Assembly (NCBI RefSeq): GCF_007997085.1 | Contig: NZ_VORR01000018.1 | Span: 1-64,000, forward strand | Origin: Polaribacter sp. IC066 | Lineage (GTDB): Bacteria; Bacteroidota; Bacteroidia; Flavobacteriales; Flavobacteriaceae | Length of the DNA stretch: 64,000 nt | Direction of reading: 5' to 3' | Part shown: positions 43,037-53,341 of the stretch, one piece after another | Numbering within the stretch: position 1 is the stretch's first letter | Layout: each line of letters opens with the position of its first letter | Program-made: the position numbers and the translations under genes | Notes under the pieces: model-generated | Databases searched by the model: none | Seen by the model: the letters and a program-made list of their open reading frames with translations, nothing else | Told to the model about the DNA's origin: nothing

Positions 43037-44345
43037 TAGGATATATTTTCACCTCTTTACCCAACCAACTTTGTAGTTTATTATATATTTTTTGTTGCTC
43101 TTCTTTAGAAAAATCTTTAATTCTTGTACCGTGATCTCCTCCTTTTAAAACCATTTTTAAAGCATCTACTGCTGGCTTCGGATTTGGCGCACAGGCTCCC
43201 CAAGGATCATTAGCTCCATAAATATACAGCATGTCATTTCCATTATTTTCTATGTAATCTCTCACTTCATTTATATACTTTGGGTTGTATGTTAAAGCAA
43301 CATCTTGCGGCGCAAAGCTCATTAACGAAGTTGTTTTTACAAATTTTAATACGTCTTTAACGGGTGTAAAATCATAACCATAATAACCCAATTCTGTCAT
43401 GTTTTGATAAAAAGAAGGTAAATAATGATAGACTCCTGCATCCGAAAATAAATAAAAACCGCTTACTTTTTCTAAATATGTAAATAATTCTTTTGGGTTT
43501 GCGTTTTCATCCGGTATATCGTCACAACTACTTCCCCATTGCCAAAAAGAAAAAGGAAACTCTAATACTGCATGCTCGAGTGCTTCATCGATAGACATTG
43601 TTGTAAAAGAAATATTCTCTTCATCCGCATAATTTTTTAACGCCACCATAATTTCCGTTCTATTTTTCAAAACGGCTCTTTGAAACTTTTTAATATTTTC
43701 TCTGCATTCGATACTGCCAATAGAATTAATGAAGGCTGTAGTTCTTTGGTCTTGTTTTGTATTAGCTAATGGAGCAACATAAGGCACAGCAACATCAATA
43801 TCTTTTGGATATTTAGATTTGTAAATGATTGCTGACCCTCCTCCTTTACTTATTCCTGTAGATAACCATTTCTTTTTATAAATCCCTTTTAATTTGGTTA
43901 CAATAGCATGATAATCTGCAACTGCTGCATCATTATTTAAGTACTTCCATGGTATAGAATCTGGTCTCGATTTTCCGTAAAAACGATACTCCACTTGTAT
44001 TTGATTTGCTTTTAACAGCGTACTTAACTCATAGGTTTTACGCCTAGCATTATAACCCTCTGTTACTAAAACGGTTGGATTGTTATAATCTGAGTGCGAC
44101 ACATATATATGATGGTCAAACGTTCCTGCTTTTAAGTTTTTATGATCTAAAGGTTGTTGTAAAATCAACTCAAATGCTTCTGTAAAATGATCTGCTATTT
44201 TTATTGAATTTATTTTTGCCTTGGGAAACAAAACCTCTAAATGCTCTTTAAAAGTTAAACCCTCTACTTCTGATTTTGCAGTAGAACAAGAAACCATTGC
44301 TACATTTACAAATAGCAACAATATTATTTTTTTTAGTGTTTTCAT
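43029..44345 (-). CDS. Secreted S37 (PS-10-like) aminopeptidase, lipoprotein
   Basis: 438 residues with a lipobox (VAMVSCSTAK, Cys at about 20). The alpha/beta-hydrolase fold has the nucleophile in STGISKGGGSA, an acid residue in GANDPWGA and His in KGGDHGTRI. The N-terminal LILQQPLDHKN...FDHHIYVSHSDYNNPTVLVTEGY pattern is that of S37/S28-type peptidases, which remove tripeptides or act after proline. PS-10 tripeptidyl aminopeptidase is the closest family I can name. It would act outside the cytoplasm. It fits the group of peptidase genes that follows to the right. No promoter was recognised. Confidence 0.8.
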   Translation of the reverse strand: MKTLKKIILLLFVNVAMVSCSTAKSEVEGLTFKEHLEVLFPKAKINSIKIADHFTEAFELILQQPLDHKNLKAGTFDHHIYVSHSDYNNPTVLVTEGYNARRKTYELSTLLKANQIQVEYRFYGKSRPDSIPWKYLNNDAAVADYHAIVTKLKGIYKKKWLSTGISKGGGSAIIYKSKYPKDIDVAVPYVAPLANTKQDQRTTAFINSIGSIECRENIKKFQRAVLKNRTEIMVALKNYADEENISFTTMSIDEALEHAVLEFPFSFWQWGSSCDDIPDENANPKELFTYLEKVSGFYLFSDAGVYHYLPSFYQNMTELGYYGYDFTPVKDVLKFVKTTSLMSFAPQDVALTYNPKYINEVRDYIENNGNDMLYIYGANDPWGACAPNPKPAVDALKMVLKGGDHGTRIKDFSKEEQQKIYNKLQSWLGKEVKIYPIE

Positions 44346-44645
44346 TTTTACAATTTTTATTTTCTAAAATTAGATGAAGTAAGGCAATTTAACGGATACC
44401 TTTTTAACCCAATATTTGTCTAAACTACAATAAACCACGATAGTTTGTTATAAAATTGAGCCTTTTCGTTTTGTAGCCTATAAAAAACCGCAGTGAAAAA
44501 GATCAATTTATAACTTTATCTTTATCTTTATTTATTTTTATAAAAATATTCGGCTAAATAATCATTTCAAAACTATTTTACTCAAAACTGCAAATAATAA
44601 AAGTTGTTGTGATGTGCATTCTAAACTTTATCTTATTTTTAGTTC
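44346..44645. other. Divergent intergenic region, nothing recognised
   Basis: 300 nt between the S37-type gene (-) and the triple-fusion gene (+). I searched both strands for TAnnTTTG boxes, terminators and small frames and found none that convince. It is AT-rich and should contain both promoters. Confidence 0.5.
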
Positions 44646-47600
44646 ATGGTAGAAAATGCAAACGAAATAACTTCAAAAGAAGCTGAAAAAATTCTTTTGA
44701 ACCTATATACAATTCAAGGTAAAGCGTCTAGATTACCGGGTGAAGTTGATGCTAATTTTAAAATAAAGGTTGATGATAAAAATCAATATATTTTAAAAAT
44801 TAGTTCTAAAAATATTGATGAAAATGAATTGGATTTTCAGCAACATATTCTCCACTATTTAGCAGATAAAGATGCTTCTTTAGAATGCCCTAAAGTAGTT
44901 TTTGATAAAAATAAAAATGCTATTTCTAAAATCAGCATCGATAGCGAAACAATTCTAAAAGTTCGCTTATTAACTTGGATTGATGGCAGAGTTTGGTCTT
45001 CTGTAAATCCGCAATTAAATGATACACGCTTTAGTCTAGGCAAAAAAGCTGGTGAAATAACAAAGAATCTACAAGGATTTCAACATCTAAAAGCCGAAAG
45101 AAATTTTGATTGGGATATCGCCCAAGCCATATGGACAAAAAGTCATTTACATCTTTTTAAAGCAGATGAAAGAGGAATCCTTATTCACTTTTTACATAAA
45201 TTTGAAGACAATCAAGAAGAATATTCTAAACTTCGAAAAAGTATTGTGCATAATGATGCAAACGACAATAATGTTTTAGTTTCTGAAAACTTAATCAATC
45301 CTAAAGTAACGGCAATAATCGATTTTGGTGACGCTATAAAAACACAAATCATCAATGATGTTGCCATTACCTGTGCGTACTCAATGATGCATCATCATGA
45401 TCCTTTAGAAGCAAGTTTACCAGTTGTAAAAGGCTATCACGCTTCTTTTCCTTTAGAAGAGAAAGAGTTGGAATTTTTATATGTTTTAATTGCCATACGT
45501 CTCGTAATTTCTGTAACCAAATCTGCCATTAATAAAATTGAGCATCCAGAAAATGACTATTTATTAATTAGCGAAAAACCTGCTTGGAATCTATTAAAAA
45601 AATGGATACAGGTATCCGAAGATTTTGCACATTTTGGCTTTAGAAATACTTGCGGATTTTCTGCACATCCAAATCAGCAAAAATTCGAAAATTGGGCTAA
45701 AGCGCATACTTTTTCTTTATCAGAATTATTCCCAACAATCAACAGAACTGAAATTCACCATTTAGATTTAAGTGTCGCTAGTTCATTTGTTGGGCATCAA
45801 AAAGAGTTTAATAATTTAGACTTATTTCAATTCAAAATTGAGCAATTACAAAAAGAAGTTCCGAATAAAATTCTGTCTGGCGGTTATTTAGAACCTAGAA
45901 ATTTATATACCTCCGCAGAATATGATACTGTCGGAAATTACGGAAAACAAAGTAGAACCATTCATATAGGAGTCGATTTCTGGTTGCCAGAAAATACCCC
46001 AGTTCATGCGCTCTTTGACGGGGAAGTTGTGATGGTAGAAAATGATGGTGGAGATAAAGAATACGGGGGTTTTATCGTTCTAAAACATCAACAAAAAGAC
46101 TGGTGTTTTTATACTTTATATGGGCACAATACACCAAAAAGTGTTTTAAAACATTCACTTGGTGCTATCATAAAAAAGGGAGAAGAAGTTGCCGTTTTAG
46201 CAAATTATCCTGAAAACGGAAATTGGGCGCCTCACCTTCATTTTCAAGTCATGTTGTCCTTGTTAGATTATAAAAATGATTTCCCTGGAGTTGCGTATTT
46301 TAACCAAATTAAAGTTTGGAAAAGCGTTTGTCCTGATCCTAATTTATTATTTAAAGTAGATGGTTATATAGAAAATTTAATTGATAATTCTGATACAATT
46401 CTTACTCAAAGAAAAAACTATTTAGGCAAAGGAATGAGTTTGCAATACCTAAAGCCGTTACATATTGTAAAAGGCTCTAATCAATATTTGATTGACAAAT
46501 TTGGACGAAAATATTTAGATACCGTGAATAATGTGGCGCATGTTGGACATGAAAATTTCGAAGTTGTAAAAACGGGTCAAAATCAAATGGCATTGCTGAA
46601 TACAAACACGCGTTATTTGCATGAAACCATCAATGTACTAGCCCAAGAATTATTAGAAACCTTGCCAAAAGAATTGTCTGTATTCCATTTTGTAAATTCT
46701 GGCAGTGAAGCGAATGAACTTGCGATTCGAATGGTAAAAACCTGCACAAATTCTGATGAAATTATTGCAAGTGAACATGGTTATCATGGAAACACAAACG
46801 GAACTGTAAATATTTCATCGTATAAATTTGATGGAAAAGGTGGAAAAGGAAAACCAAAACACACCCATGTTTTTCCGATTCCGGATGCGTTTAGAGGAAA
46901 ATATCGAGGCGAAAACACAAGCGAAAAATATGCAAATGAAGTGCAAGTTTTGATAGATGAAATTCATCAACAAAATAAAAAAGTAGGCGGATTTATCATG
47001 GAACCTATTATTTCTTGCGGCGGTCAGGTAGAATTGCCCGAAGGATTTTTAAAACAAGCCTATCAAAAAGTAAAAAAAGCAGGTGGTTTGTGTATTTCTG
47101 ATGAAGTACAAACTGGCGTTGGAAGAATAGGAAAAACCTTTTGGGGTTTTCAAATGCATGATGTTGTTCCTGATATTGTTACCATCGGTAAACCTTTAGG
47201 AAACGGGCATCCAATAGCTGCCGTAGCTTGCACAAAAGAAGTAGCAGAAAAATTTGCAAACGGCATGGAATTCTTTAACACCTTTGGCGGCAACCCAGTT
47301 TCTTGCGCCATTGCAACCGAAGTTTTACGGGTTGTAAAAAGAGAAAATCTTCAAGAAAATGCACTGCTGATTGGTGATTTTTTAAAATCTGGCTTAAAAA
47401 AGTTAGCTATTAAATTTCCCATAATTGGCGATGTTCGGGGTCAAGGTTTATTTTTAGGCATCGAATTGGTTGATAGCGAAATGAATCCGCTTGCGGAAAA
47501 AACAGCTTATTTAATCAATAGAATGAAAGAATTCGGAATTTTAATGAGCTCTGATGGCCCAGATCATAACGTCATTAAAATAAAACCACCCATTACTTTT

Positions 47601-47675
47601 ACCATAGAAAATGCCAAAGAAGTTATCTTATACTTACAAATGGTATTTGAAGAAGACTTTATGAAACAGATTTAA
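44646..47675 (+). CDS. Triple fusion: APH-type kinase, M23 peptidase, class III PLP enzyme
   Basis: A 1009-residue cytoplasmic-looking protein. Residues 1-340 are an aminoglycoside-phosphotransferase-fold kinase (catalytic loop VHNDANDNNVLV, Mg site IIDFGD). Residues 410-560 are an M23 zinc-peptidase domain with HIGVD and HLHFQ ligands intact, but without a signal peptide. Residues 580-1009 are a class III aminotransferase-fold enzyme with SGSEANELA, HGYHGNTNG, ISDEVQTGVGR and PLP Lys849 in IGKPLGNGHP. The first and last parts match the vertebrate pair hydroxylysine kinase (HYKK) and 5-phosphohydroxylysine phospho-lyase (PHYKPL) or its ethanolamine-phosphate sister. The likely activity is phosphorylation of an amino alcohol followed by phosphate elimination. 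The M23 domain in a soluble enzyme is unexplained. Confidence 0.88.
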   Translation: MVENANEITSKEAEKILLNLYTIQGKASRLPGEVDANFKIKVDDKNQYILKISSKNIDENELDFQQHILHYLADKDASLECPKVVFDKNKNAISKISIDSETILKVRLLTWIDGRVWSSVNPQLNDTRFSLGKKAGEITKNLQGFQHLKAERNFDWDIAQAIWTKSHLHLFKADERGILIHFLHKFEDNQEEYSKLRKSIVHNDANDNNVLVSENLINPKVTAIIDFGDAIKTQIINDVAITCAYSMMHHHDPLEASLPVVKGYHASFPLEEKELEFLYVLIAIRLVISVTKSAINKIEHPENDYLLISEKPAWNLLKKWIQVSEDFAHFGFRNTCGFSAHPNQQKFENWAKAHTFSLSELFPTINRTEIHHLDLSVASSFVGHQKEFNNLDLFQFKIEQLQKEVPNKILSGGYLEPRNLYTSAEYDTVGNYGKQSRTIHIGVDFWLPENTPVHALFDGEVVMVENDGGDKEYGGFIVLKHQQKDWCFYTLYGHNTPKSVLKHSLGAIIKKGEEVAVLANYPENGNWAPHLHFQVMLSLLDYKNDFPGVAYFNQIKVWKSVCPDPNLLFKVDGYIENLIDNSDTILTQRKNYLGKGMSLQYLKPLHIVKGSNQYLIDKFGRKYLDTVNNVAHVGHENFEVVKTGQNQMALLNTNTRYLHETINVLAQELLETLPKELSVFHFVNSGSEANELAIRMVKTCTNSDEIIASEHGYHGNTNGTVNISSYKFDGKGGKGKPKHTHVFPIPDAFRGKYRGENTSEKYANEVQVLIDEIHQQNKKVGGFIMEPIISCGGQVELPEGFLKQAYQKVKKAGGLCISDEVQTGVGRIGKTFWGFQMHDVVPDIVTIGKPLGNGHPIAAVACTKEVAEKFANGMEFFNTFGGNPVSCAIATEVLRVVKRENLQENALLIGDFLKSGLKKLAIKFPIIGDVRGQGLFLGIELVDSEMNPLAEKTAYLINRMKEFGILMSSDGPDHNVIKIKPPITFTIENAKEVILYLQMVFEEDFMKQI

Positions 47676-47723
47676 AATATAAATCTTACATTTATACACT
47701 ATAATTTTTAACCCATTACAATC

Positions 47724-50700
47724 ATGTCTAAAAATTTATTTTTACTACTTTTATTAAGCATTTCTATCAACATAAATTCTCAAAAAAAAGAAGAAAAACC
47801 CAAAGAATGGGATGTTAACAATCCGCATAAAGATTGGCGATACAACTCTTTTAAGTTAAACACTACCGAAGGAACTTGGATGAATTTAGATGTTTCACCC
47901 GATGGTAAAACGATCGTTTTTGATTTATTAGGTGACCTTTATAAAATGCCAATTACGGGCGGAACAGCAACCATTTTACGCGCTGGTTTGGCGTATGAAG
48001 TGCAACCAAGATTTAGTCCAAACGGCAAATACATTTCTTTTACAAGTGATGCAGAAGGTGGTAATAATATTTGGGTGATGACTGTGGATGGCAAAAATGC
48101 AAAATCCATTACCAAAGAAAAGTTTAAATTATTAAACAATGCCGTTTGGACGCCAGATGGTAAGTCTTTAGTTGCCAGAAAACACTTTACTTCTCAACGC
48201 TCTGTGGGTGCAGGTGAAATGTGGCAATATCCGCTTTCTGGTGCGGCAGGATTGCAATTAACCAAAAGAAAAAACGATCAGCAAGATGTAAATGACCCCT
48301 CTATTTCTTCTAATGGCAAGTATTTATATTATGCAGAAGACATGTATCCTGGAGGTTCTTTCCTTTATAATAAAGATCCGAATAAACAAATTTATGTTAT
48401 TAATCAATACAATTTTGAAACTGGAAAAACCGAAAGAATTACTGGTGGTCCTGGAGGCGCTGCAAGGCCCGTAATTTCTAAAGATGGGAAACTATTAGCC
48501 TTTGTAAAACGGGTACGAACAAAATCAGTTTTATACATTCATGAACTAGAAACGGGTAAAGAATGGCCTATTTATGAGAATTTAAGTAAAGATCAAAGTG
48601 AGGCTTGGGCTGTTTTTGGGGTGTATCCTCATTTTTCTTTTATGCCAAATGACAAAGACATTATTATTTGGGCACAAGGAAAAATCAACAAAATAAATGT
48701 TGAGAGCAGACAAATTACAAATATTCCTTTTCAGGTTGATCAAGAAATTAAATTAGCAAAAACACATCACGTTAAAAGAAAGGTTTTTGAAGAAGAATTT
48801 ACTTCAAAAATGATTAAAAATGCGCAAACTTCTCCTGATGGAAAAACAATGATTTTTACTTCTTTAGGACATATTTATAAAAAAGAATTGCCAAACGGAA
48901 CACCAACAAGAATTACAACTTTATCTGACTTTGAAGCAGAACCTAGTTTTTCTGCGGATGGAAATTCTGTCTTATTTGTAACTTGGAATAATGAAACTTT
49001 AGGCGCTATTTATAGAGTAAATTTAGATGGTTCTAGTTTGGAAAAGATAACGAAGGAAAAAGGCATTTATAGATCGCCAACGCATAATAGTTCAGATTCT
49101 CACATTGTATATCGCAAAGAAGCAGGCAATGGAGACCAAGGTTTTGATTACACAAAAAAGACAGGTCTTTATATCGCAAATGCTGATGGAAGCGAGCATA
49201 AAAGAGTTTCTGAAACTGGAGAATTTCCAATGTTTTCTGCGGATGATAAACGTATTTTTTATCAGACTGGAGGTTCATTTTTTGGAGGTTTAACTAAAAA
49301 ATTAAAGAGTGTTGATTTAAATGGAAAAGAAGAAAGAAGTCATTTTTCTTCAAAATTAGCCAACAGATTAGTGCCAAGTCCTGATAATAAATGGATTGCT
49401 TTTATTCACTTACACAAACTATTTGTTGCGCCTTTTGTGATGAATGGTAGTGAACTTAACCTAGACCAAGAAACTAAATCTTTTAATGTAGAAAGTTTGT
49501 CTAAAAACGCCGGAATCAATTTGCACTGGTCTGCAGATAATAAAAAAGTACATTGGACTTTAGGCGATGCCTATTTCTCAAAATCTATTATAAATAATAC
49601 CACAGATCCGTTTGCAAAAACAAATGTAGCAGCAGCAGAAGAAGTTGAGATTAAAATCAATTTAAAAGAAAAGTCTGATGTTCCTGAAGGAAGAATTGCC
49701 TTTAAAAATGCACGGATTATTACCATGAAAGGAAATCAAATTATTGAAGATGGAACGATCATCATCCATAATAATAAAATAGAAAAAGTAGGTACAACAA
49801 GTGCTATTGATATTCCTTCGGATGCAAAAGTATACGACATGAATGGCAAAACAATTATGCCAGGAATGGTAGATGTACATGCCCATGTTGGTGCCTTTAG
49901 AAACGGATTAAGCACACAAAAACATTGGCAATTTTATGCAAATTTAGCTTTTGGCGTGACCACTTCTCATGATCCTTCTGTAAACACGGCAGCCGCTTTT
50001 ACTTTGGAAGAAATGCAAAGAAGCGGCGAATTAGTAGGACCGCGACTATTTTCGACAGGATTTATTTTATACGGAGCTGAAGGCGATTTCAAAGCCGTTG
50101 TCAATAATTTAGACGATGCGCGTTTTGCCATTGCAAGAACAAAAGCATTTGGCGCAAAATCGATTAAAAGTTACAATCAGCCAAGAAGAGAACAGCGCCA
50201 GCAAATTATGCAAGCAGCCAGAGAATTGGGCGTAAATGTGGTACCTGAAGGCGGCTCTAATTTCTACTCTAACATGAGTATGATTTTTGATGGGCATACA
50301 GGAATTGAGCATAATATTCCCGTAAATCCTGTTTATAAAGATGTTATTTCGCTTTGGAAAAACAGTAAGACTGGCTACACACCTACTTTAATTGTAAATT
50401 ATGGTGGTATGAATGGTGAGTTTGAATGGTATCAAAAAACCAATGTTTGGGAAAACAAAACTTTGCTAAAATATACACCTAGATATGTGGTGGATTCAAG
50501 ATCAAGACACAGAACGATGGTTCCTGAAGAAGAATATAAAAACGGACATGTTTTAACCTCTGAAACGGTTACTGCTTTGGCAAACGAAGGTGTAAAAGTA
50601 AATTTAGGTGCACACGGACAGTTGCAAGGTTTAGGTGCTCATTGGGAATTATGGATGTTACAACAAGGTGGTTTATCGAATCATGAAGCCTTAAAAGCTG

Positions 50701-50999
50701 CCACAATCAATGGCGCTGGCTATATTGGTGTTGCTGATGAATTAGGTTCTTTAGAAAAAGGAAAATTAGCAGATTTAATTATTTTAGATAAAAATCCTTT
50801 AGACGATATTAAAAATTCAAATTCTGTCATTTACACCATGGTAAATGGTCGTTTATACGATATTAGTACGATGAACGAAGTTGGGAATTACGACAAAAAA
50901 AGAAGCAAATTTTACTTTGAAATGGAGGGCTATAATCAAGGTGTTCCTGTGAATATGGAAACAAATAGTTTTACAACGCCAACTTGTAGCTGTCATTAA
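47724..50999 (+). CDS. Exported amidohydrolase with N-terminal TolB-like propeller
   Basis: 1091 residues with a signal peptide (MSKNLFLLLLLSISININSQ). Residues 30-650 are beta-propeller repeats (VSPDGKTIVFDLLGDLYKMP, FSPNGKYISFTSDAEGGNNI, WTPDGKSL, TSPDGKTMIFTS). Residues 660-1070 are a metal-dependent amidohydrolase with the HxH site MVDVHAHVGAF, then HIEHNIPV-type and LTSETVTALANEGVKVNLGAH. The ending PTCSCH is cysteine-rich. Related proteins are annotated as prolidase- or imidazolonepropionase-like amidohydrolases. It probably cleaves peptides or cyclic amides in the periplasm. It is 48 nt after the triple fusion and 60 nt before the next gene. Confidence 0.88.
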   Translation: MSKNLFLLLLLSISININSQKKEEKPKEWDVNNPHKDWRYNSFKLNTTEGTWMNLDVSPDGKTIVFDLLGDLYKMPITGGTATILRAGLAYEVQPRFSPNGKYISFTSDAEGGNNIWVMTVDGKNAKSITKEKFKLLNNAVWTPDGKSLVARKHFTSQRSVGAGEMWQYPLSGAAGLQLTKRKNDQQDVNDPSISSNGKYLYYAEDMYPGGSFLYNKDPNKQIYVINQYNFETGKTERITGGPGGAARPVISKDGKLLAFVKRVRTKSVLYIHELETGKEWPIYENLSKDQSEAWAVFGVYPHFSFMPNDKDIIIWAQGKINKINVESRQITNIPFQVDQEIKLAKTHHVKRKVFEEEFTSKMIKNAQTSPDGKTMIFTSLGHIYKKELPNGTPTRITTLSDFEAEPSFSADGNSVLFVTWNNETLGAIYRVNLDGSSLEKITKEKGIYRSPTHNSSDSHIVYRKEAGNGDQGFDYTKKTGLYIANADGSEHKRVSETGEFPMFSADDKRIFYQTGGSFFGGLTKKLKSVDLNGKEERSHFSSKLANRLVPSPDNKWIAFIHLHKLFVAPFVMNGSELNLDQETKSFNVESLSKNAGINLHWSADNKKVHWTLGDAYFSKSIINNTTDPFAKTNVAAAEEVEIKINLKEKSDVPEGRIAFKNARIITMKGNQIIEDGTIIIHNNKIEKVGTTSAIDIPSDAKVYDMNGKTIMPGMVDVHAHVGAFRNGLSTQKHWQFYANLAFGVTTSHDPSVNTAAAFTLEEMQRSGELVGPRLFSTGFILYGAEGDFKAVVNNLDDARFAIARTKAFGAKSIKSYNQPRREQRQQIMQAARELGVNVVPEGGSNFYSNMSMIFDGHTGIEHNIPVNPVYKDVISLWKNSKTGYTPTLIVNYGGMNGEFEWYQKTNVWENKTLLKYTPRYVVDSRSRHRTMVPEEEYKNGHVLTSETVTALANEGVKVNLGAHGQLQGLGAHWELWMLQQGGLSNHEALKAATINGAGYIGVADELGSLEKGKLADLIILDKNPLDDIKNSNSVIYTMVNGRLYDISTMNEVGNYDKKRSKFYFEMEGYNQGVPVNMETNSFTTPTCSCH

Positions 51000-51059
51000 T
51001 CAAAGGCACTACTTGTATTATGTTGCGGACATTATTAAGTTGTCAAAAAATGATATCTG

Positions 51060-52019
51060 ATGGAAAATATCTTACAAATAGATGCTAATTTTATTGATAC
51101 AAATACTGTATTTGCAGAATTAGTGGAAGAGCTGCGATCTAGCTTCTCAAAGCAAAATGTGATTGTACCGATGCGGCATCATCATGACTTTCCGAACTCG
51201 AAGATGAATGCAGACTCTACCCTTTTGCTAATGCCTGCATGGAGTCCTGGAGAAAATTCGGGTGTAAAAGTGATTACAATAAGTCCTGAAAATAGTCAAT
51301 TTAAGATGCCTTCTATTCAAGGTGTTTATATTTATTTTGATGCATTAAAAGGACATGTAAAAGCTATTTTAGAAGCTAAAAGTTTAACTGCTAAACGAAC
51401 CGCAGCAGCTTCTGCGTTAGCTTCGTCTTTTTTATCTAGAACAAACTCAAGTTCTTTATTGATGATTGGCACTGGTGCATTGTCTACTAATCTCATTAAA
51501 GCGCATGCCGCTGTTAGACCTATTAATACAGTCTATATTTGGGGGAGAAATTTTAATAAAGCAAAGGCTATTGCAGCCGAATTAAAAGAAGAATCATTTC
51601 GTGTTACAGCCATTGAATCTATCGAAGAAAAAATAAGACAAGTCGATATTATTTCTTGTGCAACGTTATCAAAAACACCTTTAGTTTTAGGTACCTTTTT
51701 GCAAGAAGGCCAACATATCGATTTAGTTGGTGCTTATAAAAAAGACATGAGAGAATCCGATAATGCAACGATTAGCAGAGCCAGCGTTTATGTAGATACT
51801 TTTCAAGGCACCCTAAAAGAAGGTGGCGATATTGTTATTCCGATTCAAAACGGAACTCTAAAAAAAGATAATATCAAGGCCGATTTATTTGAGCTCTGCT
51901 CATCCCAGAAAACAGGACGAGCTTATGAAAAAGAAATCACACTTTTTAAATCAGTAGGTCACGCTCTTGAAGATTTAACTGCGGCGGCTTATTATTTTGA
52001 TAAATTTAAAAAGAAATAG
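51060..52019 (+). CDS. Ornithine cyclodeaminase/mu-crystallin family reductase
   Basis: A 319-residue NAD(P)-dependent enzyme. The substrate domain has MRHHHDFPNSKMNADSTLLL and GVKVITISPEN. The Rossmann fold has LLMIGTGALSTNLIKAH, and the ribose-binding strand reads YIWGRNFNKAKA. Other marks are CATLSKTPLVLGTFLQEGQHI then DLVGAYKKDMRE. Family members deaminate ornithine to proline or reduce delta1-pyrroline-2-carboxylate or piperideine-2-carboxylate. The cyclodeaminase Asp that activates water (normally in VG.D.pgK.El) is replaced here (LVGAYKKDMRE), which favours the reductase role. It is part of the amino-acid catabolic run. Confidence 0.85.
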   Translation: MENILQIDANFIDTNTVFAELVEELRSSFSKQNVIVPMRHHHDFPNSKMNADSTLLLMPAWSPGENSGVKVITISPENSQFKMPSIQGVYIYFDALKGHVKAILEAKSLTAKRTAAASALASSFLSRTNSSSLLMIGTGALSTNLIKAHAAVRPINTVYIWGRNFNKAKAIAAELKEESFRVTAIESIEEKIRQVDIISCATLSKTPLVLGTFLQEGQHIDLVGAYKKDMRESDNATISRASVYVDTFQGTLKEGGDIVIPIQNGTLKKDNIKADLFELCSSQKTGRAYEKEITLFKSVGHALEDLTAAAYYFDKFKKK

Positions 52020-52081
52020 CAGTTTCCGAAACATTCATTATAAAGTGAAACTTTTATAAAAACTGACACTACGTTTGTTTT

Positions 52082-53293
52082 TTATTCAATACCAAAGGGA
52101 TTTTGAATGCTATACGATGGTTCTGTAAACCATACAGGACCATCATTCGTCATGTAAATATGGTCTTCTAATCGTATTCCAAATTTACCTGGAACACAAA
52201 TCATCGGTTCATTGCTAAAAGCCAATCCTGGTTTTAAAACTGTTTGATCATTGCGAATCACATAAGGCCATTCGTGAATTTCTAAACCAATTCCGTGCCC
52301 AGTTCTATGCGGTAATCCTGGTAATTTATAATCGGGTCCCAAACCATAAGCTTCTAAAACTACTCTCGCTGCATTATCTACATCAGCGCAAGTATTCCCT
52401 AATTTCGAAGCATTAAAGCCACCTAGTTGTGTTTCTTTTTCGATATTCCAAATTCGAGTTTGTTCTTCATTTGCTTTTCCAAAAACGTAGGTTCTTGTAA
52501 TGTCTGAAATATAATTATGTAGCATACATCCTGTATCAATTAAAACAACCTCATCTTCTTCCAAATTTTTTGGCGATTTTACACCGTGAGGAAATGAGGA
52601 ATCGACTCCAAATAATACAATACAAAAATACGAACCAGAAGTGGCGCCATATTTTATATGTGCATCGTTAATAAAATCGGTTACTTCTTTTGCCGAAATA
52701 CCAACTCTCAAAATTCTTGCTGTTGCTTTTTGAACTTCTAATGTAATGTTCATAGCGTGTTGCATAATTGCAATTTCAGCATCAGACTTAAGCATTCTAC
52801 AACCTGCTGTAATTGGTTTTGCATTGATGAATTGATATGAATCTTGGCAATTTCTAATTCCGTCAAAAACAAAAAAAGGTGTTGCTTCATCTATAAAAAC
52901 ATCTCCAGATGCTACCCCATTCTCTTTTAATAAGGTTATAAATAGTTGATGCGGAGATTTATGTTCTTCCCAACCGCGAACACTTCCTTCTATCAACATA
53001 AAATCGAAAATAGTTCCTTTTTCAAATTCAGGAGCTATATAAATCAATTTGCCATTAGAAAATAGCACTGCGCCAACCATTCGTTCGCTTGCATTCCATT
53101 GAAATCCTGTAAAATAGAAAAGATTTACACCTGCATTTAAATACATAGCAGGTACATTTTGTTCTTCCATTAATTTGCAAGCGTTCTTAATTCTTTGTTT
53201 AAATTCTTCTTTTTGAATTGGTTTTGCCAAATGCGCAGTTGGCTGAATTGCCGCTAATTCTGCTTTTATAGTTGATCCTCCGATTCCTATCAT
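52082..53293 (-). CDS. M24 (Xaa-Pro dipeptidase/creatinase-type) metallopeptidase
   Basis: A 403-residue pita-bread metallopeptidase. The five metal ligands are visible: Asp in VVLIDTGCML, Asp in YISDITRTYVFG, His in LPHRTGHGIGLEIHE, Glu in SNEPMICVPGKFG and Glu in IRLEDHIYM. The creatinase N-terminal domain is present (AMYLNAGVNLFYFTGFQW). There is no signal peptide, so it is cytoplasmic. The likely substrates are dipeptides or short peptides with proline at the second position, delivered by the exported DPP-IV-like enzyme encoded next to it (48 nt upstream in the same direction). Confidence 0.9.
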   Translation of the reverse strand: MIGIGGSTIKAELAAIQPTAHLAKPIQKEEFKQRIKNACKLMEEQNVPAMYLNAGVNLFYFTGFQWNASERMVGAVLFSNGKLIYIAPEFEKGTIFDFMLIEGSVRGWEEHKSPHQLFITLLKENGVASGDVFIDEATPFFVFDGIRNCQDSYQFINAKPITAGCRMLKSDAEIAIMQHAMNITLEVQKATARILRVGISAKEVTDFINDAHIKYGATSGSYFCIVLFGVDSSFPHGVKSPKNLEEDEVVLIDTGCMLHNYISDITRTYVFGKANEEQTRIWNIEKETQLGGFNASKLGNTCADVDNAARVVLEAYGLGPDYKLPGLPHRTGHGIGLEIHEWPYVIRNDQTVLKPGLAFSNEPMICVPGKFGIRLEDHIYMTNDGPVWFTEPSYSIQNPFGIE

Positions 53294-53341
53294 GTATCTT
53301 ATTTTTTTAATTATGCATTCATTTTTGCAAAAATTATATTT

